From a virus, in IMG/VR virus record IMGVR_UViG_3300025093_000018, positions 1 through 64,000 of that record: 64,000 bases of DNA; one strand, 5' to 3'. Every line of letters starts with the position of its first letter. Positions within the stretch are counted from its first letter, which is position 1. A model generated the notes under the pieces. The model had not been told where the DNA came from, did no database searches, and saw nothing but the letters and a program-made list of their open reading frames with translations. A program made the position numbers and the translations under genes. Of the stretch, positions 36,698 through 45,541 are shown piece by piece.

Positions 36698-37558
36698 TTA
36701 TTTTGTGAAGTCGAAAGCAGCCCCCTGTTCTGTACCTTCCTCTTTGTCGTTTGCGGGGTCATTATCTTTCACAAAGTAATCAGGATTAGTTTCTTTTTCT
36801 AATAACGCTAATACTTCCTTATTATCTTTGTTTTGTAAGAAAGAAATTGCAGCTTCGTCAGACATTCCAAATACTTGAGATCCAAACTTAATTGCTCCAT
36901 TAGGAGTTGTAGTAATTACATTTTTTTGTTTAGCCTTCAAATAAAGTAAGTGAATACCTAAGAATTTACTTTCATATACTTCGATTACTTTTTTACAAGT
37001 TTTACTATTATTAGCTTGTTCTAATAGGAACTGTTTAACAACCTCAGGATTTTCACCCTTCATGTCAAATCCTAATAACAAAGCTCTATTTTCATAGTTT
37101 ACTGGTGAATCCTCTAATACATATTTAATAGCTTCGAATTTCTTCTCAACTTCAATATTTTTCTTTAAAGCTTCTTTACCTTCAATTTCTACGTAGAATC
37201 TTGCTGTCTTTGATTTTTGTGCTTCCTCAAATGATGAAGCAACTTCTTTAGTCTCCTTTACCCAGGCCCAGTTAATAGCATCTACTTCATTATCAAGGTT
37301 AAACTCAATACCATCCTCAAGGACAATTGAAGTATTTTTTCTAGCATTTTCGCCTGTTTCACCTACAGTTACATAATAAGTAAGGGATTTTTTATCATCC
37401 TCTGTAATTCTTTTTACGCCTCTATACCACCCTACTTTAGGGTCAAAAGCCGGTTGAACTGTATGCTTTGTTTTAAAGATTCCCCTAAGGGTAATAATCT
37501 TATCAATAGGAGTACCATTCTCCTTCTGCTCTAAATTAAGCATTCCTTTTTCACTCAT
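36698..37558 (-). CDS. Virion-associated protein after the capsid gene
   Basis: I choose the internal ATG (MSEKGMLNLEQ), giving 286 residues; an upstream ATG adds 14 residues that lie in an A/T-rich leader. The protein has a beta-rich first half (DKIITLRGIFKTKHTVQPAF) and a helical second half, ending in an acidic tail (DNDPANDKEEGTEQG). No catalytic motif. It lies downstream of the capsid-gene terminator. Probably a head or connector protein; no named family is claimed. Confidence 0.75.
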   Translation of the reverse strand: MSEKGMLNLEQKENGTPIDKIITLRGIFKTKHTVQPAFDPKVGWYRGVKRITEDDKKSLTYYVTVGETGENARKNTSIVLEDGIEFNLDNEVDAINWAWVKETKEVASSFEEAQKSKTARFYVEIEGKEALKKNIEVEKKFEAIKYVLEDSPVNYENRALLLGFDMKGENPEVVKQFLLEQANNSKTCKKVIEVYESKFLGIHLLYLKAKQKNVITTTPNGAIKFGSQVFGMSDEAAISFLQNKDNKEVLALLEKETNPDYFVKDNDPANDKEEGTEQGAAFDFTK

Positions 37559-37637
37559 ATTATTCTTATTTGTTTTTATTAAAATGTTTATAACAACCAA
37601 AATATAGTCATAATATTTTAATTTTCTATGTGTATAA

Positions 37638-37668
37638 TAAAAAAGAGGTACCTAAATAGATACCTCTT
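37638..37668 (-). terminator. Terminator after the major capsid gene
   Basis: AAGAGGTA and TACCTCTT form a perfect 8-bp stem around CTAAATAGA-like loop bases, followed on the minus strand by a run of six T. It lies 23 bp past the capsid gene stop. Confidence 0.85.
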
Positions 37669-37690
37669 AGTATATTACGAGTAATTATTA

Positions 37691-39103
37691 TTACACAATT
37701 ACTGACTCTTCCAAGATGAAAGATTTGTAAGGGTTGAATACAACTGTACCAGCGAACCCTAACAAGTGGTACTGAGAACCAGCAACTCCTGTAGAAACTT
37801 CTCCAGAAGTCATACCGTCTTGTCCACCCATACCGTTTAAGTTTCCAGAAATCATTTCTGACCCTTTTAACGTAAACATAGCGATATTAGGTCTTCCAGA
37901 GTTTAAGTCAACACCTGTATCTAAGAAGATACCGTATCCATGATCAGGATATTCTTGACCTAAAGATCTATCTGGCATAAAAGTAATTGTATTACCTTGT
38001 ACATGGTAAGATTTGAAAGTAGCTCCAACTTCAACCTCTTTACCTTTAGCTTTAGAGTAGAAGTAAGATCCATCAGATGGAGAAATAAATCTCAAGTCAT
38101 CTTTCATCAATTTACCAAATGCTCTCCATAATCTTTCGTTACAGATAACAGCATAAACATTTCCAGTTGGGTTATCTGATTTTTCAACCATTGAAGTGAT
38201 AACGTCATCTAAAATGTCAGCAGTTAAAATAGAGTAAGAGAATTTATCACAGTATCTCTCGATTTGAGCTACTACACCATCTCCCATAGGGATGTCACGA
38301 CCGTGGTCATCTTGCAAACGACATTTACCGTTCACATCGTAGTTAGTCTCACCCCAAACACATGCTTGGTCTCTTGAGTTCAAGAAGTGATCTAAACAAT
38401 CTTTCTCTTTTTTATTCATTTTGTAGTAAGCTGAATCATCCTTACCTTTAGCAGTTTGGATATAGATATCTTCTTGTCTAGCATAGTCAGATGACCAGTC
38501 TACAGAAGCTCTATGACGAGAAATGTAATTTCTGTGCTTTTCAGTGTTACTTACAAATTTAGTGTATCCTCTCTCAGATAACTCTGGGAAGTAGTTACTT
38601 CTGTATCTAGTAGTGAAACCAGCAGCAGCGTAAGCAGTGTTAATAGTCTTGGTTGGATCATTAGTCACCAATCTTACTCTGTACTCATATTTCTTTTGTG
38701 AGATTTTCTTAGGAACTGCAGTAACAAATAATTGTTGCTTGTTCTCTAATGTGAAAGTATCATTTTTGTCATAATATCTTTCCTCCAAGATGATAGTCTC
38801 AACTTGCTCTTGAGAACCGTCTCCCGAGATAGCACCAACAATCTTAACTTTCTTAATAAAGTTAACGTTGATATCCCACTCAATACACATTGAGTTCACA
38901 GGGCTAAAAGACCCTTCTGATTTCTTAGGATTGTAATAAACATTTTTTAATGCATCAGTCAAAGTACTGATTGCTAAGTGTGGGTACATTGTAACCACAG
39001 TACCCAATTTGTGAGGCTTTTCTCCTAAAAGAGTACCAAAATGTTGGATAGTTTTCGTATCGCTCATATTCTGAGGGATAGTATTTCTGTCTACAATTTT
39101 CAT
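37691..39103 (-). CDS. Major capsid protein (crAss-like type)
   Basis: Four hundred and seventy residues. It sits directly after a scaffold-like gene, has its own leader and terminator, and uses a more regular codon set than its neighbours, all as expected for the most abundant virion protein. Landmarks include SVDWSSDYARQEDIYIQTAKG, MNKKEKDCLDHFLNSRDQAC and NVYAVICNERLWRAFGKLM. These resemble crAss-like HK97-fold capsid proteins as I recall them (QeDlfiq...., a tyrosine/lysine-rich helix, then a long spine). No N-terminal cleavage site is evident. Identification rests on pattern and gene order. Confidence 0.8.
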   Translation of the reverse strand: MKIVDRNTIPQNMSDTKTIQHFGTLLGEKPHKLGTVVTMYPHLAISTLTDALKNVYYNPKKSEGSFSPVNSMCIEWDINVNFIKKVKIVGAISGDGSQEQVETIILEERYYDKNDTFTLENKQQLFVTAVPKKISQKKYEYRVRLVTNDPTKTINTAYAAAGFTTRYRSNYFPELSERGYTKFVSNTEKHRNYISRHRASVDWSSDYARQEDIYIQTAKGKDDSAYYKMNKKEKDCLDHFLNSRDQACVWGETNYDVNGKCRLQDDHGRDIPMGDGVVAQIERYCDKFSYSILTADILDDVITSMVEKSDNPTGNVYAVICNERLWRAFGKLMKDDLRFISPSDGSYFYSKAKGKEVEVGATFKSYHVQGNTITFMPDRSLGQEYPDHGYGIFLDTGVDLNSGRPNIAMFTLKGSEMISGNLNGMGGQDGMTSGEVSTGVAGSQYHLLGFAGTVVFNPYKSFILEESVIV

Positions 39104-39124
39104 ATTATTTAGCTTTTGTTTTAT

Positions 39125-39141
39125 GGAAGGTAGTTCCTCCC
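39125..39141 (-). promoter_or_regulatory. Leader hairpin 21 nt before the capsid start
   Basis: On the minus strand GGGAGG and CCTTCC form a 6-bp stem (one G-U) around AACTA. It may stabilise the capsid mRNA or position ribosomes; GGGAGG also resembles a sequestered Shine-Dalgarno site, unusual in this genome. Confidence 0.4.
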
Positions 39142-39188
39142 TTGATTATTATTGATATATCCACCTAAGCAAAATATTTTTTAATTCA

Positions 39189-39196
39189 CAAAGGTA
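39189..39196 (-). promoter_or_regulatory. Promoter-like -7 box upstream of the capsid gene
   Basis: TACCTTTG on the minus strand matches TAnnTTTG and is identical to the box before the 339-residue virion gene. There is no TTG at the -33 position. The leader would be about 80 nt. Confidence 0.4.
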
Positions 39197-39213
39197 AAAA
39201 TAAAATTATTTTA

Positions 39214-40458
39214 TTAAACGTCATCATGAAGTTCATCTAGAGTAATCCTCTCTGGTTCTCTATATGGAGTTGGTGGTCTATCATCACCTTTTCCACCTTC
39301 TGGCTTTTCTGTTCTACCACTAATAGGTTTAGTAGGCATACCGTCAGTAACGCTAGCTCTACCCTTTTTATGAGCTTTAGTTACCTCTTTCTTCCAATAA
39401 TTATCTAAAGTATCAAGTGCTTCTTCTCCTTTATAATGTAAATAAGCTACTCTAAATAACTTAGCTGGATCAGAGAAAACCTCCTCCATAAACAAAGAGT
39501 CACCACTCTCACCTACCTCTAGAATTTTACTTAGTACCTCATTCTTAACATCATTATCTACAGGAAAACCTACAACGTTTTCAATATCAGCTACAGCATT
39601 AACGATAGTAGTTCTGTCTTGCTCTAGCTCTGCTTTATAGGCTTCATGCTCTTCAGCTGCTAACCTCTTTGCTTCCTCTTGCTGAGTACGTATAAAAGAC
39701 TCTCTCATACGCTCCACATTAGCCTCAAAGAATTTACCTTCTTTAGCTTTTGATAGATCTTCCGCAACCTCTTCGTCAGTTGCTTCCGGATTAGCCTCTT
39801 TAATAAACTTTGTGTAAATAGCATCTTCAGACATACCTTGATAGTCAATTCCAGTAGATTCCGCTAAAGCTCTTTCTTCAGCTAATCTAGACTTAGCCAT
39901 ACCCTCTAGAATTTCTTCTACAGTACCTTCTTGACTTCTAATGTAATTAATTAAACCTACCTCATCTTCGTCTAAACCATGTTGTTGAACAGATTGTCGT
40001 GCGCCTAAGTCTGCTAAAGATTTAAGGACATTAAACTGTTCTTGTTCATCTAGTTCATTGAAGTGACGCTCAACAGTATTACCTTCCTCATCTTCCATTT
40101 CAATGAGTCCAGCCTGGATACCAAATTCAGAAAGATACTGCTCGATACCAGATACTACCACATCATCGTCATTACCTCCTGTATCATCACCGCCGTCATC
40201 ATCAGACCCTCCGGTAGGTTCATTACCTCCATCTGGTTCATTACCATCACCTGGTTCATCTCCCCCTTCAGGGTTATTGTCTGGATCATTTGGTGGGGTT
40301 GTAGCGCTTCTAGGATTCCCTTCTGGGTTAACTACGTAATTAGGATCATTTGGATCCCCTTTGTCATCACCTTCTGGTGCTTTTCCGCCTTCTGGCGTTT
40401 TTCCTTGTTCTAAGTTGTCATCTTCATCACTGTGAAGATCTTCTAATGTAATTGCCAT
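39214..40458 (-). CDS. Scaffold-like protein upstream of the capsid gene
   Basis: This 414-residue, strongly acidic protein starts MAITLEDLHSDEDDNLE. A long low-complexity Gly/Asp/Pro/Asn region follows (residues about 15-105), then helical segments rich in Glu and Ala (residues about 150-340). It ends ERITLDELHDDV, echoing its own N-terminal LEDLHSDED. Acidity, helix content and location between portal-proximal genes and the capsid gene suit an assembly scaffold. The LHSD motif recurs in two small proteins at 56.1-56.6 kb. No protease domain is visible. Confidence 0.75.
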   Translation of the reverse strand: MAITLEDLHSDEDDNLEQGKTPEGGKAPEGDDKGDPNDPNYVVNPEGNPRSATTPPNDPDNNPEGGDEPGDGNEPDGGNEPTGGSDDDGGDDTGGNDDDVVVSGIEQYLSEFGIQAGLIEMEDEEGNTVERHFNELDEQEQFNVLKSLADLGARQSVQQHGLDEDEVGLINYIRSQEGTVEEILEGMAKSRLAEERALAESTGIDYQGMSEDAIYTKFIKEANPEATDEEVAEDLSKAKEGKFFEANVERMRESFIRTQQEEAKRLAAEEHEAYKAELEQDRTTIVNAVADIENVVGFPVDNDVKNEVLSKILEVGESGDSLFMEEVFSDPAKLFRVAYLHYKGEEALDTLDNYWKKEVTKAHKKGRASVTDGMPTKPISGRTEKPEGGKGDDRPPTPYREPERITLDELHDDV

Positions 40459-40525
40459 ATTATTCTTATTTAAGTTATTAACTTATTAATTTTTTCATTA
40501 TATAATATATGTATTCTTTTTGGTA

Positions 40526-40945
40526 TTAGTTAGTACTTTCACTAGATAATCTCCAGTGAAACTGACCATCTATTAATGTACCAAAGAAGGACATTTTCTT
40601 TCCAGCAGTAATAGTATAAGACCTGGTTGTATTAGCAGGATCATCTAATAATATATGATCTGTATTAAAGATAAAAATCTTACTTACTGTATTATTTGAA
40701 TTATCCAATTCTAACCAATGCATAGTTCTATCCTCCCAATTAACCGGAGAATTAATATAAACAGTTTGTGCTTGATTTACTGGAGAAGTATATTTCATCC
40801 TAGTATGGTCATGCATTAAATCAGGTGAAACGGTTAAACCGTAAGATACTAATTCAATCTCTCTGCTATCTGTATCAGGAGCATCAGTATTTTTAAGTGT
40901 TTTACTATTCCTGGTTGCTTGTTCTAATATAGGTGTATTTGCCAT
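40526..40945 (-). CDS. Small beta-rich head protein
   Basis: One hundred and thirty-nine residues with a beta-sandwich-like composition (TVYINSPVNWEDRTMHWLEL, then ITAGKKMSFFGTLIDGQFHW). It lies between the 112-residue gene and the scaffold-like gene. A decoration or head-fibre protein is possible, but no family is recognised. Confidence 0.7.
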   Translation of the reverse strand: MANTPILEQATRNSKTLKNTDAPDTDSREIELVSYGLTVSPDLMHDHTRMKYTSPVNQAQTVYINSPVNWEDRTMHWLELDNSNNTVSKIFIFNTDHILLDDPANTTRSYTITAGKKMSFFGTLIDGQFHWRLSSESTN

Positions 40946-40956
40946 AATTTAAATTT

Positions 40957-41295
40957 TTAGTTGTTAGAGTTTTTTAATGCATTCAGATCTACTGGATCTG
41001 GTAAATTATTAAACACTCTATCAGGTAATTGACTATTTGTTCCGCAAAGATCCTTAGTCAATAATTCTTTTAATATATCTAATAAATACTCATTATCTGC
41101 AACTTCTTCATTATCTTCATACTCTAAGTGATCAATAATAGCTCCAATTGCAATAGATAAAGCATACATCTTATCTAATTCTACTGAATTACCTACAAAA
41201 GGCTCCTTGCTGGCAATCTTATCTATAAGTCTACCAACAAGAGCTCTACCCTCTATAAGATAAGGCTCATAACTATCTGTAAATTTAATTAACAT
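40957..41295 (-). CDS. Small acidic helical protein of the head block
   Basis: One hundred and twelve residues, mainly helical and acidic in the middle (LEYEDNEEVADNEYLLDILK), with no recognised domain. Its start overlaps the 356-residue gene by seven bases. An assembly factor is plausible. Confidence 0.65.
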   Translation of the reverse strand: MLIKFTDSYEPYLIEGRALVGRLIDKIASKEPFVGNSVELDKMYALSIAIGAIIDHLEYEDNEEVADNEYLLDILKELLTKDLCGTNSQLPDRVFNNLPDPVDLNALKNSNN

Positions 41296-42359
41296 AAGTG
41301 TTCTTTATCATGGTATAAGCATAGGTAACATAATTCTCTTGTAGATTCAATGATCTTTTGAGATGTTTTAAATACCTCAGCGTTAAATTTAACTAATGCC
41401 CCAACTCTCTTCTGAGTTAGTTTTATCCAGTTATGGATAGTAGACATACCAAAATCCTTTTTATCACAACAACATGCTATTTTTAATAACTCCTTTCTAA
41501 TCGCCTCGTTTAAATCTGGTGTAGCTAAATGTTGAGTTTCAACAAAATAAACAGGATCATTAGTCATTGCTGGTCCCATATTATTTCTTAAAAAATCCAT
41601 CCACTCTACAAACGTAGGAGTTTCTTTCCAATCTGTTGGATCTGGTATAGTTAAATTAGAATCATTAGGGTCTACAACAGGTGCTCCTGTATTACCTGTA
41701 ATATTCACATAAAACTTTTCTTGAGTTGGGTAGTAAATGATTTGTCCATTAGCTGCACTTGTAGCAGCGTTTGCAGCAGTCCAAGTCTTACAAGCTATAA
41801 CATAAGAAGTATACCAACCATCTGTATAAATTTTAGTCCCTATAGCATTAGCTAATTCAAACGAGTGTTGAACTGGAGCCCTATAGAAAGCTGTATATCT
41901 ATTTTCAACTAAACCAGACTCTCCACCTAAAAATTGTTTTACAACAGTAATTCCTTGAGATTGATCGTATGGCCAGTTAGCTGTATCTAATGGGTTAGAT
42001 GTTTCTGGAAAGGATCCAGGTAGTTGAAATTCTGCTGGTTTATATACCCATTCATTTGAGTTGTTATACCCGGCTAATTGTGTAGCGCTAGCCCCTGAAT
42101 CAGATTCCATAACTACAGTTTGTATTAATTCCTGAGTTTCACAAGAAATACCATTATAAGTTAAGAAAGTTTTCTTAACCATATCAGTCCCTAATTGCCA
42201 CGGTAATACAGCGTAATTTAAATTAGTATCAAGTAGAGCTAGATCCTTGTCAGTGAAATCATAGTCTAATGATATATTCTCAACATTAGGGTTTAATCTA
42301 AATGCTGAGTCAGATAAACTACCTGCAGTAGGCATTGACTCTACTATTCTAATATCCAT
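41289..42359 (-). CDS. Head-block structural protein
   Basis: Three hundred and fifty-six residues. The N-terminus (LNPNVENISLDYDFTDKDLA) is hydrophilic and the middle mixes beta and loops (FYVNITGNTGAPVVDPNDSN). The C-terminal 80 residues are helical with a Cys pair and further Cys (LLKIACCCDKKDFGM and ELCYLCLYHDKEHLC), perhaps metal-binding. It lies behind the portal gene in a coupled run. A portal-associated or head-fibre role is inferred from place only. Confidence 0.7.
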   Translation of the reverse strand: MDIRIVESMPTAGSLSDSAFRLNPNVENISLDYDFTDKDLALLDTNLNYAVLPWQLGTDMVKKTFLTYNGISCETQELIQTVVMESDSGASATQLAGYNNSNEWVYKPAEFQLPGSFPETSNPLDTANWPYDQSQGITVVKQFLGGESGLVENRYTAFYRAPVQHSFELANAIGTKIYTDGWYTSYVIACKTWTAANAATSAANGQIIYYPTQEKFYVNITGNTGAPVVDPNDSNLTIPDPTDWKETPTFVEWMDFLRNNMGPAMTNDPVYFVETQHLATPDLNEAIRKELLKIACCCDKKDFGMSTIHNWIKLTQKRVGALVKFNAEVFKTSQKIIESTRELCYLCLYHDKEHLC

Positions 42360-42517
42360 TATTTATAATTTTTAATAAATTCTTTTACTTTATCTACAGA
42401 ACCAAAGTAATTAATCCATCTCGGTTTAAAAAGTTGTCTAATATTAACAGTTACAACCGCTCTATTTTCTAACTCAATTTTATACTTTTGACTTGTATTT
42501 TCCGAAATCTCTGCCAT
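42359..42517 (-). CDS. 52-residue protein coupled to the portal gene
   Basis: An ATG overlapping the portal stop (TAATG) opens a 52-codon frame, MAEISENTSQKYKIELENRA..., that ends in a second TAATG overlap with the next gene. The two-sided coupling and the lack of any gap argue that it is translated. It has a short beta-like segment and a basic C-terminal helix (VDKVKEFIKNYK). Function unknown. Confidence 0.75.
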   Translation of the reverse strand: MAEISENTSQKYKIELENRAVVTVNIRQLFKPRWINYFGSVDKVKEFIKNYK

Positions 42518-44883
42518 TATATATTATTTCTAATTTCTCTCGCATTACCGGCAGTGTTCTCAGCATATAGTTGTTCTCTTTCTAATTGTACAATCTCCCT
42601 ATCTTTTTCAATATCTGCGGCATCTTTCTTAATTTTACGTTCTATCTCTTCTTTACCAAGATCAATCTTATCTTGATCATTTTTAGCTTTAAGAGCTAAC
42701 TCTCTATTTTTTAGGTCTACATCCTCTTGAGATTTTTTATCAATCTCTTTTTGTAACTGATCTATTAATTTAGCTTGTTCTTGGCTATCATTACTCATTT
42801 GCTCTACCTGACCCTCTAACTGACCAACCATATCGTTCTCCTCCCTACGTTTCCTTATACTAGTTTGTACTAGTTGTAGGATATTTGTAGTAGAATCAGA
42901 CATAATCATTTCGATTAAAATTTCTGGATCTATAACACCAGCTGCAATTAACTCTGGTACAGCAGCTGATAACTTCTCTAACTTAGCGTTCTCCCTACTA
43001 GAATTAACAACTTGTATATTGAAATCTGTAAAACAAAAGTCTTTAGCTTGGACATCAAATAAAATTGATCTATGACCAACAATATAAGAACCTCGCTTAC
43101 CTTTTATATAGGAGTATCTTGCTCTATTAATTAAGTCAATAAGCATATATCTCCTAGCCGTATGAACTAATTCAAATAAATCTTTCGTGATTAAAGATGT
43201 TTGTTGTTGACCAACTTTAACATTACTAACCGCATCTCTAACCTCAGCGGCTTGATACATATGTCTATTTATACCAGATACAACATCTGCTTGAGCTTGT
43301 ATAGTCTCAAGTACCGCATTTAATGAGGCTATAACATTACCATCTACCGAACCTTTAAAATCTCCGTAATGTTGGAATAAATTTGCCCCATCTTCTGTAG
43401 GGTCTATTATTTCAACGCCTTGCTTTCTTAGTGCGATAAATTTTAATAACCGCTCCATAAAATCATTACCAAGTACTTTTGGTATAGCTGCTAGGTTAAT
43501 ACGTGACCCATCAACACCAGAGTTAGCTATTAAGTTATCTCTAAAGAACATTACAATATCAAAAGAGTCTTGTAAATCCTTTAAAGACCATGCTAATGAA
43601 TATGGTTCTCCATTTCTTTCATTATACCCTACACCATTATAAGATAATTTAGTTTTCCACGGGGTACCTATACTTCTTACGGTATTTCTACTCTTACCAC
43701 ATTCCAGGTAAATATTATAACCAATTCTAATTCCTTGATATTTATCAAGTCTATAAGCTTTCTTTTTTACCTTACTAGCCCCAGCATCTGCTCCATAAAA
43801 TTCTCTATACTCCTCTGTTGATACTTTACTTTCATTTACAACTTGTAAGTCGTCTTGTGTCTCGTCATCAATGTCAACCTCATTACTAGCTAACCACTCA
43901 ACAAAATATACCGGTATATAATCAGTTCCTCTTCTAGTGTATTGATTAGTTTTACCTATAGTTCCATCAATACTTCTATTGGCATACTCGATTTCTCTTG
44001 TAGATCTTACTATATTTGTATGTCCAGTACCTCTACCAGGTGCTTTACCAAATAAGTCTTCTTTATCCTGTTTACTTAGTAAATGCCCCCATCTATTTAA
44101 GATCTCTTCCCTCTTCATATACTCTCTCTGAACAACAGTGTCTACATTAGGATTATTTCCTGTAGACATAAATTGATGGTTAGTATTCTTACTAAAGAAT
44201 ATATTTTCTGGTTTAACTATCTCTAAAACAGGGTCAGCACCTATCTGAGGTACTGATGTTTTATAGTAAGCTTCCCCAGTAACTAAAAGGTCTAAAAAGA
44301 ATAATTTAACCTTCTGCTTTAAGTCTATAGTTGGGTCTTGTGAAAAGAATTTAATTAATGATTGAGCAGCTATTTCGAAGGAAGATATAAAGGATTCATT
44401 TATCAAAGAGTCAATGGATTCCAAATATCTTTGGCTAACCATATTATCCTCTATAGGCATCCCTTTCTGGAGATTTGTTTTATTCCTACTTAACTGCTCT
44501 TGGTACTTTGCTCTAACACGTTTTACTCTCTCCTCTGTTTTCTGTGTCTCTATGTTTTCTAGGGATACAGAATCATTAACAGTTACCCTATATGTAAATG
44601 TTTCATCTAATAAAATTCCAAGTAATACATCAATCCTTGTTTTTACAAGAGGGGTCATTTTAAGCGCTAACGGGGTTTCAATTCCGAAAGTCTCTTGTAA
44701 ATAACGAAATTCATCATCATCCCTAATACCTTCGTAAAGGTTTCTGGCTCTTCTAATATGATCTCTCTCGTAAACTAATTGAGCAATACTGAAGTCTATA
44801 CACTTGTGTAGATACTCAAAGGTATTCTTTTCCTTTTCTGTAGTATATACATCTTCTATATTTTTATTAGTTACATATGGCAT
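42517..44883 (-). CDS. Portal protein
   Basis: This 788-residue protein has the start typical of large portals, with a long helical part (FEYLHKCIDFSIAQLVYERD), DVLLGILLDETFTYRV and later GVGYNERNGEPYSLAWSLKD. The C-terminal 170 residues are a charged coiled coil (QEQAKLIDQLQKEIDKKSQE), as in portals with a long barrel or clip extension. Gene order terminase, GroES-like protein, portal, scaffold, capsid supports the call. It forms the dodecameric DNA channel at one capsid vertex by family analogy. Confidence 0.85.
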   Translation of the reverse strand: MPYVTNKNIEDVYTTEKEKNTFEYLHKCIDFSIAQLVYERDHIRRARNLYEGIRDDDEFRYLQETFGIETPLALKMTPLVKTRIDVLLGILLDETFTYRVTVNDSVSLENIETQKTEERVKRVRAKYQEQLSRNKTNLQKGMPIEDNMVSQRYLESIDSLINESFISSFEIAAQSLIKFFSQDPTIDLKQKVKLFFLDLLVTGEAYYKTSVPQIGADPVLEIVKPENIFFSKNTNHQFMSTGNNPNVDTVVQREYMKREEILNRWGHLLSKQDKEDLFGKAPGRGTGHTNIVRSTREIEYANRSIDGTIGKTNQYTRRGTDYIPVYFVEWLASNEVDIDDETQDDLQVVNESKVSTEEYREFYGADAGASKVKKKAYRLDKYQGIRIGYNIYLECGKSRNTVRSIGTPWKTKLSYNGVGYNERNGEPYSLAWSLKDLQDSFDIVMFFRDNLIANSGVDGSRINLAAIPKVLGNDFMERLLKFIALRKQGVEIIDPTEDGANLFQHYGDFKGSVDGNVIASLNAVLETIQAQADVVSGINRHMYQAAEVRDAVSNVKVGQQQTSLITKDLFELVHTARRYMLIDLINRARYSYIKGKRGSYIVGHRSILFDVQAKDFCFTDFNIQVVNSSRENAKLEKLSAAVPELIAAGVIDPEILIEMIMSDSTTNILQLVQTSIRKRREENDMVGQLEGQVEQMSNDSQEQAKLIDQLQKEIDKKSQEDVDLKNRELALKAKNDQDKIDLGKEEIERKIKKDAADIEKDREIVQLEREQLYAENTAGNAREIRNNI

Positions 44884-44895
44884 TGATACTAGCTA

Positions 44896-45483
44896 TTATA
44901 ATGTGCACAGTATATCTCTACTGTTTAATGTTTTTATCTGCTCACCAGGTTTATTTACAATTAAATTACCTGCATGAGGTTCAAAGAAAACTACAGTACC
45001 TTCCGAATAACCGGTAGAGTTTATACCACATTTAATAACCTTTCCCTTTTGTGTTACAGCCTCTCTCGGGTCATTGTGATCTCCTATATATACTTCGTCT
45101 TCTACTTTTTGATCTTCTATAAGTTCTACTAAAATTCTATCATTAGTAGGTTTAAGTTCTTCTTTTGTCATCTCTAAACTATCTGAAATTGCTACTATAT
45201 TATATGCTGGAATTATTTTCGTATAAACACCTTTGGTTGCTAGTGCGTGGCCTGACCACTGTGAAAATATTGCATACTTACCTTCTTCTATACTAGGACA
45301 CTGATCCTTATCTTTTGCTTTAGGTCCAAACTTATGAATTTTACCTATATAAAACTCTGTTGGATGTGCATCTGTCTCGACAGCATTTTGATTTCCTACG
45401 TATAAACCTTCAGATACTTCTTCTAGTTTTTCAACTTCTACCAGAACATGTTGATTTTCTGGTTTTACATCATTTACTTCCAT
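44896..45483 (-). CDS. Tandem GroES-like co-chaperonin
   Basis: One hundred and ninety-five residues containing two GroES-fold repeats. The first (about 10-100) has ENQHVLVEVEKLEE, FYIGKIHKFGP, EEGKYAIFSQWSGHAL and YNIVAI. The second (about 108-195) has LKPTNDRILVELIED, KGKVIKCG, EGTVVFFEPHAGNLI and SRDILCTL. These follow the GroES order of a P..DRvlV strand, a G.V..vG strand, a GD.Vlf....G strand and a final .diLa. Phage co-chaperonins (for example T4 gp31) refit host GroEL for capsid folding; a similar use is inferred. Placement between terminase and portal supports a head-assembly role. Confidence 0.8.
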   Translation of the reverse strand: MEVNDVKPENQHVLVEVEKLEEVSEGLYVGNQNAVETDAHPTEFYIGKIHKFGPKAKDKDQCPSIEEGKYAIFSQWSGHALATKGVYTKIIPAYNIVAISDSLEMTKEELKPTNDRILVELIEDQKVEDEVYIGDHNDPREAVTQKGKVIKCGINSTGYSEGTVVFFEPHAGNLIVNKPGEQIKTLNSRDILCTL

Positions 45484-45541
45484 ATTATTTATATTTACAT
45501 TACCTCGATAATATATTAAATTCTATTTAATTAAAAATGTG

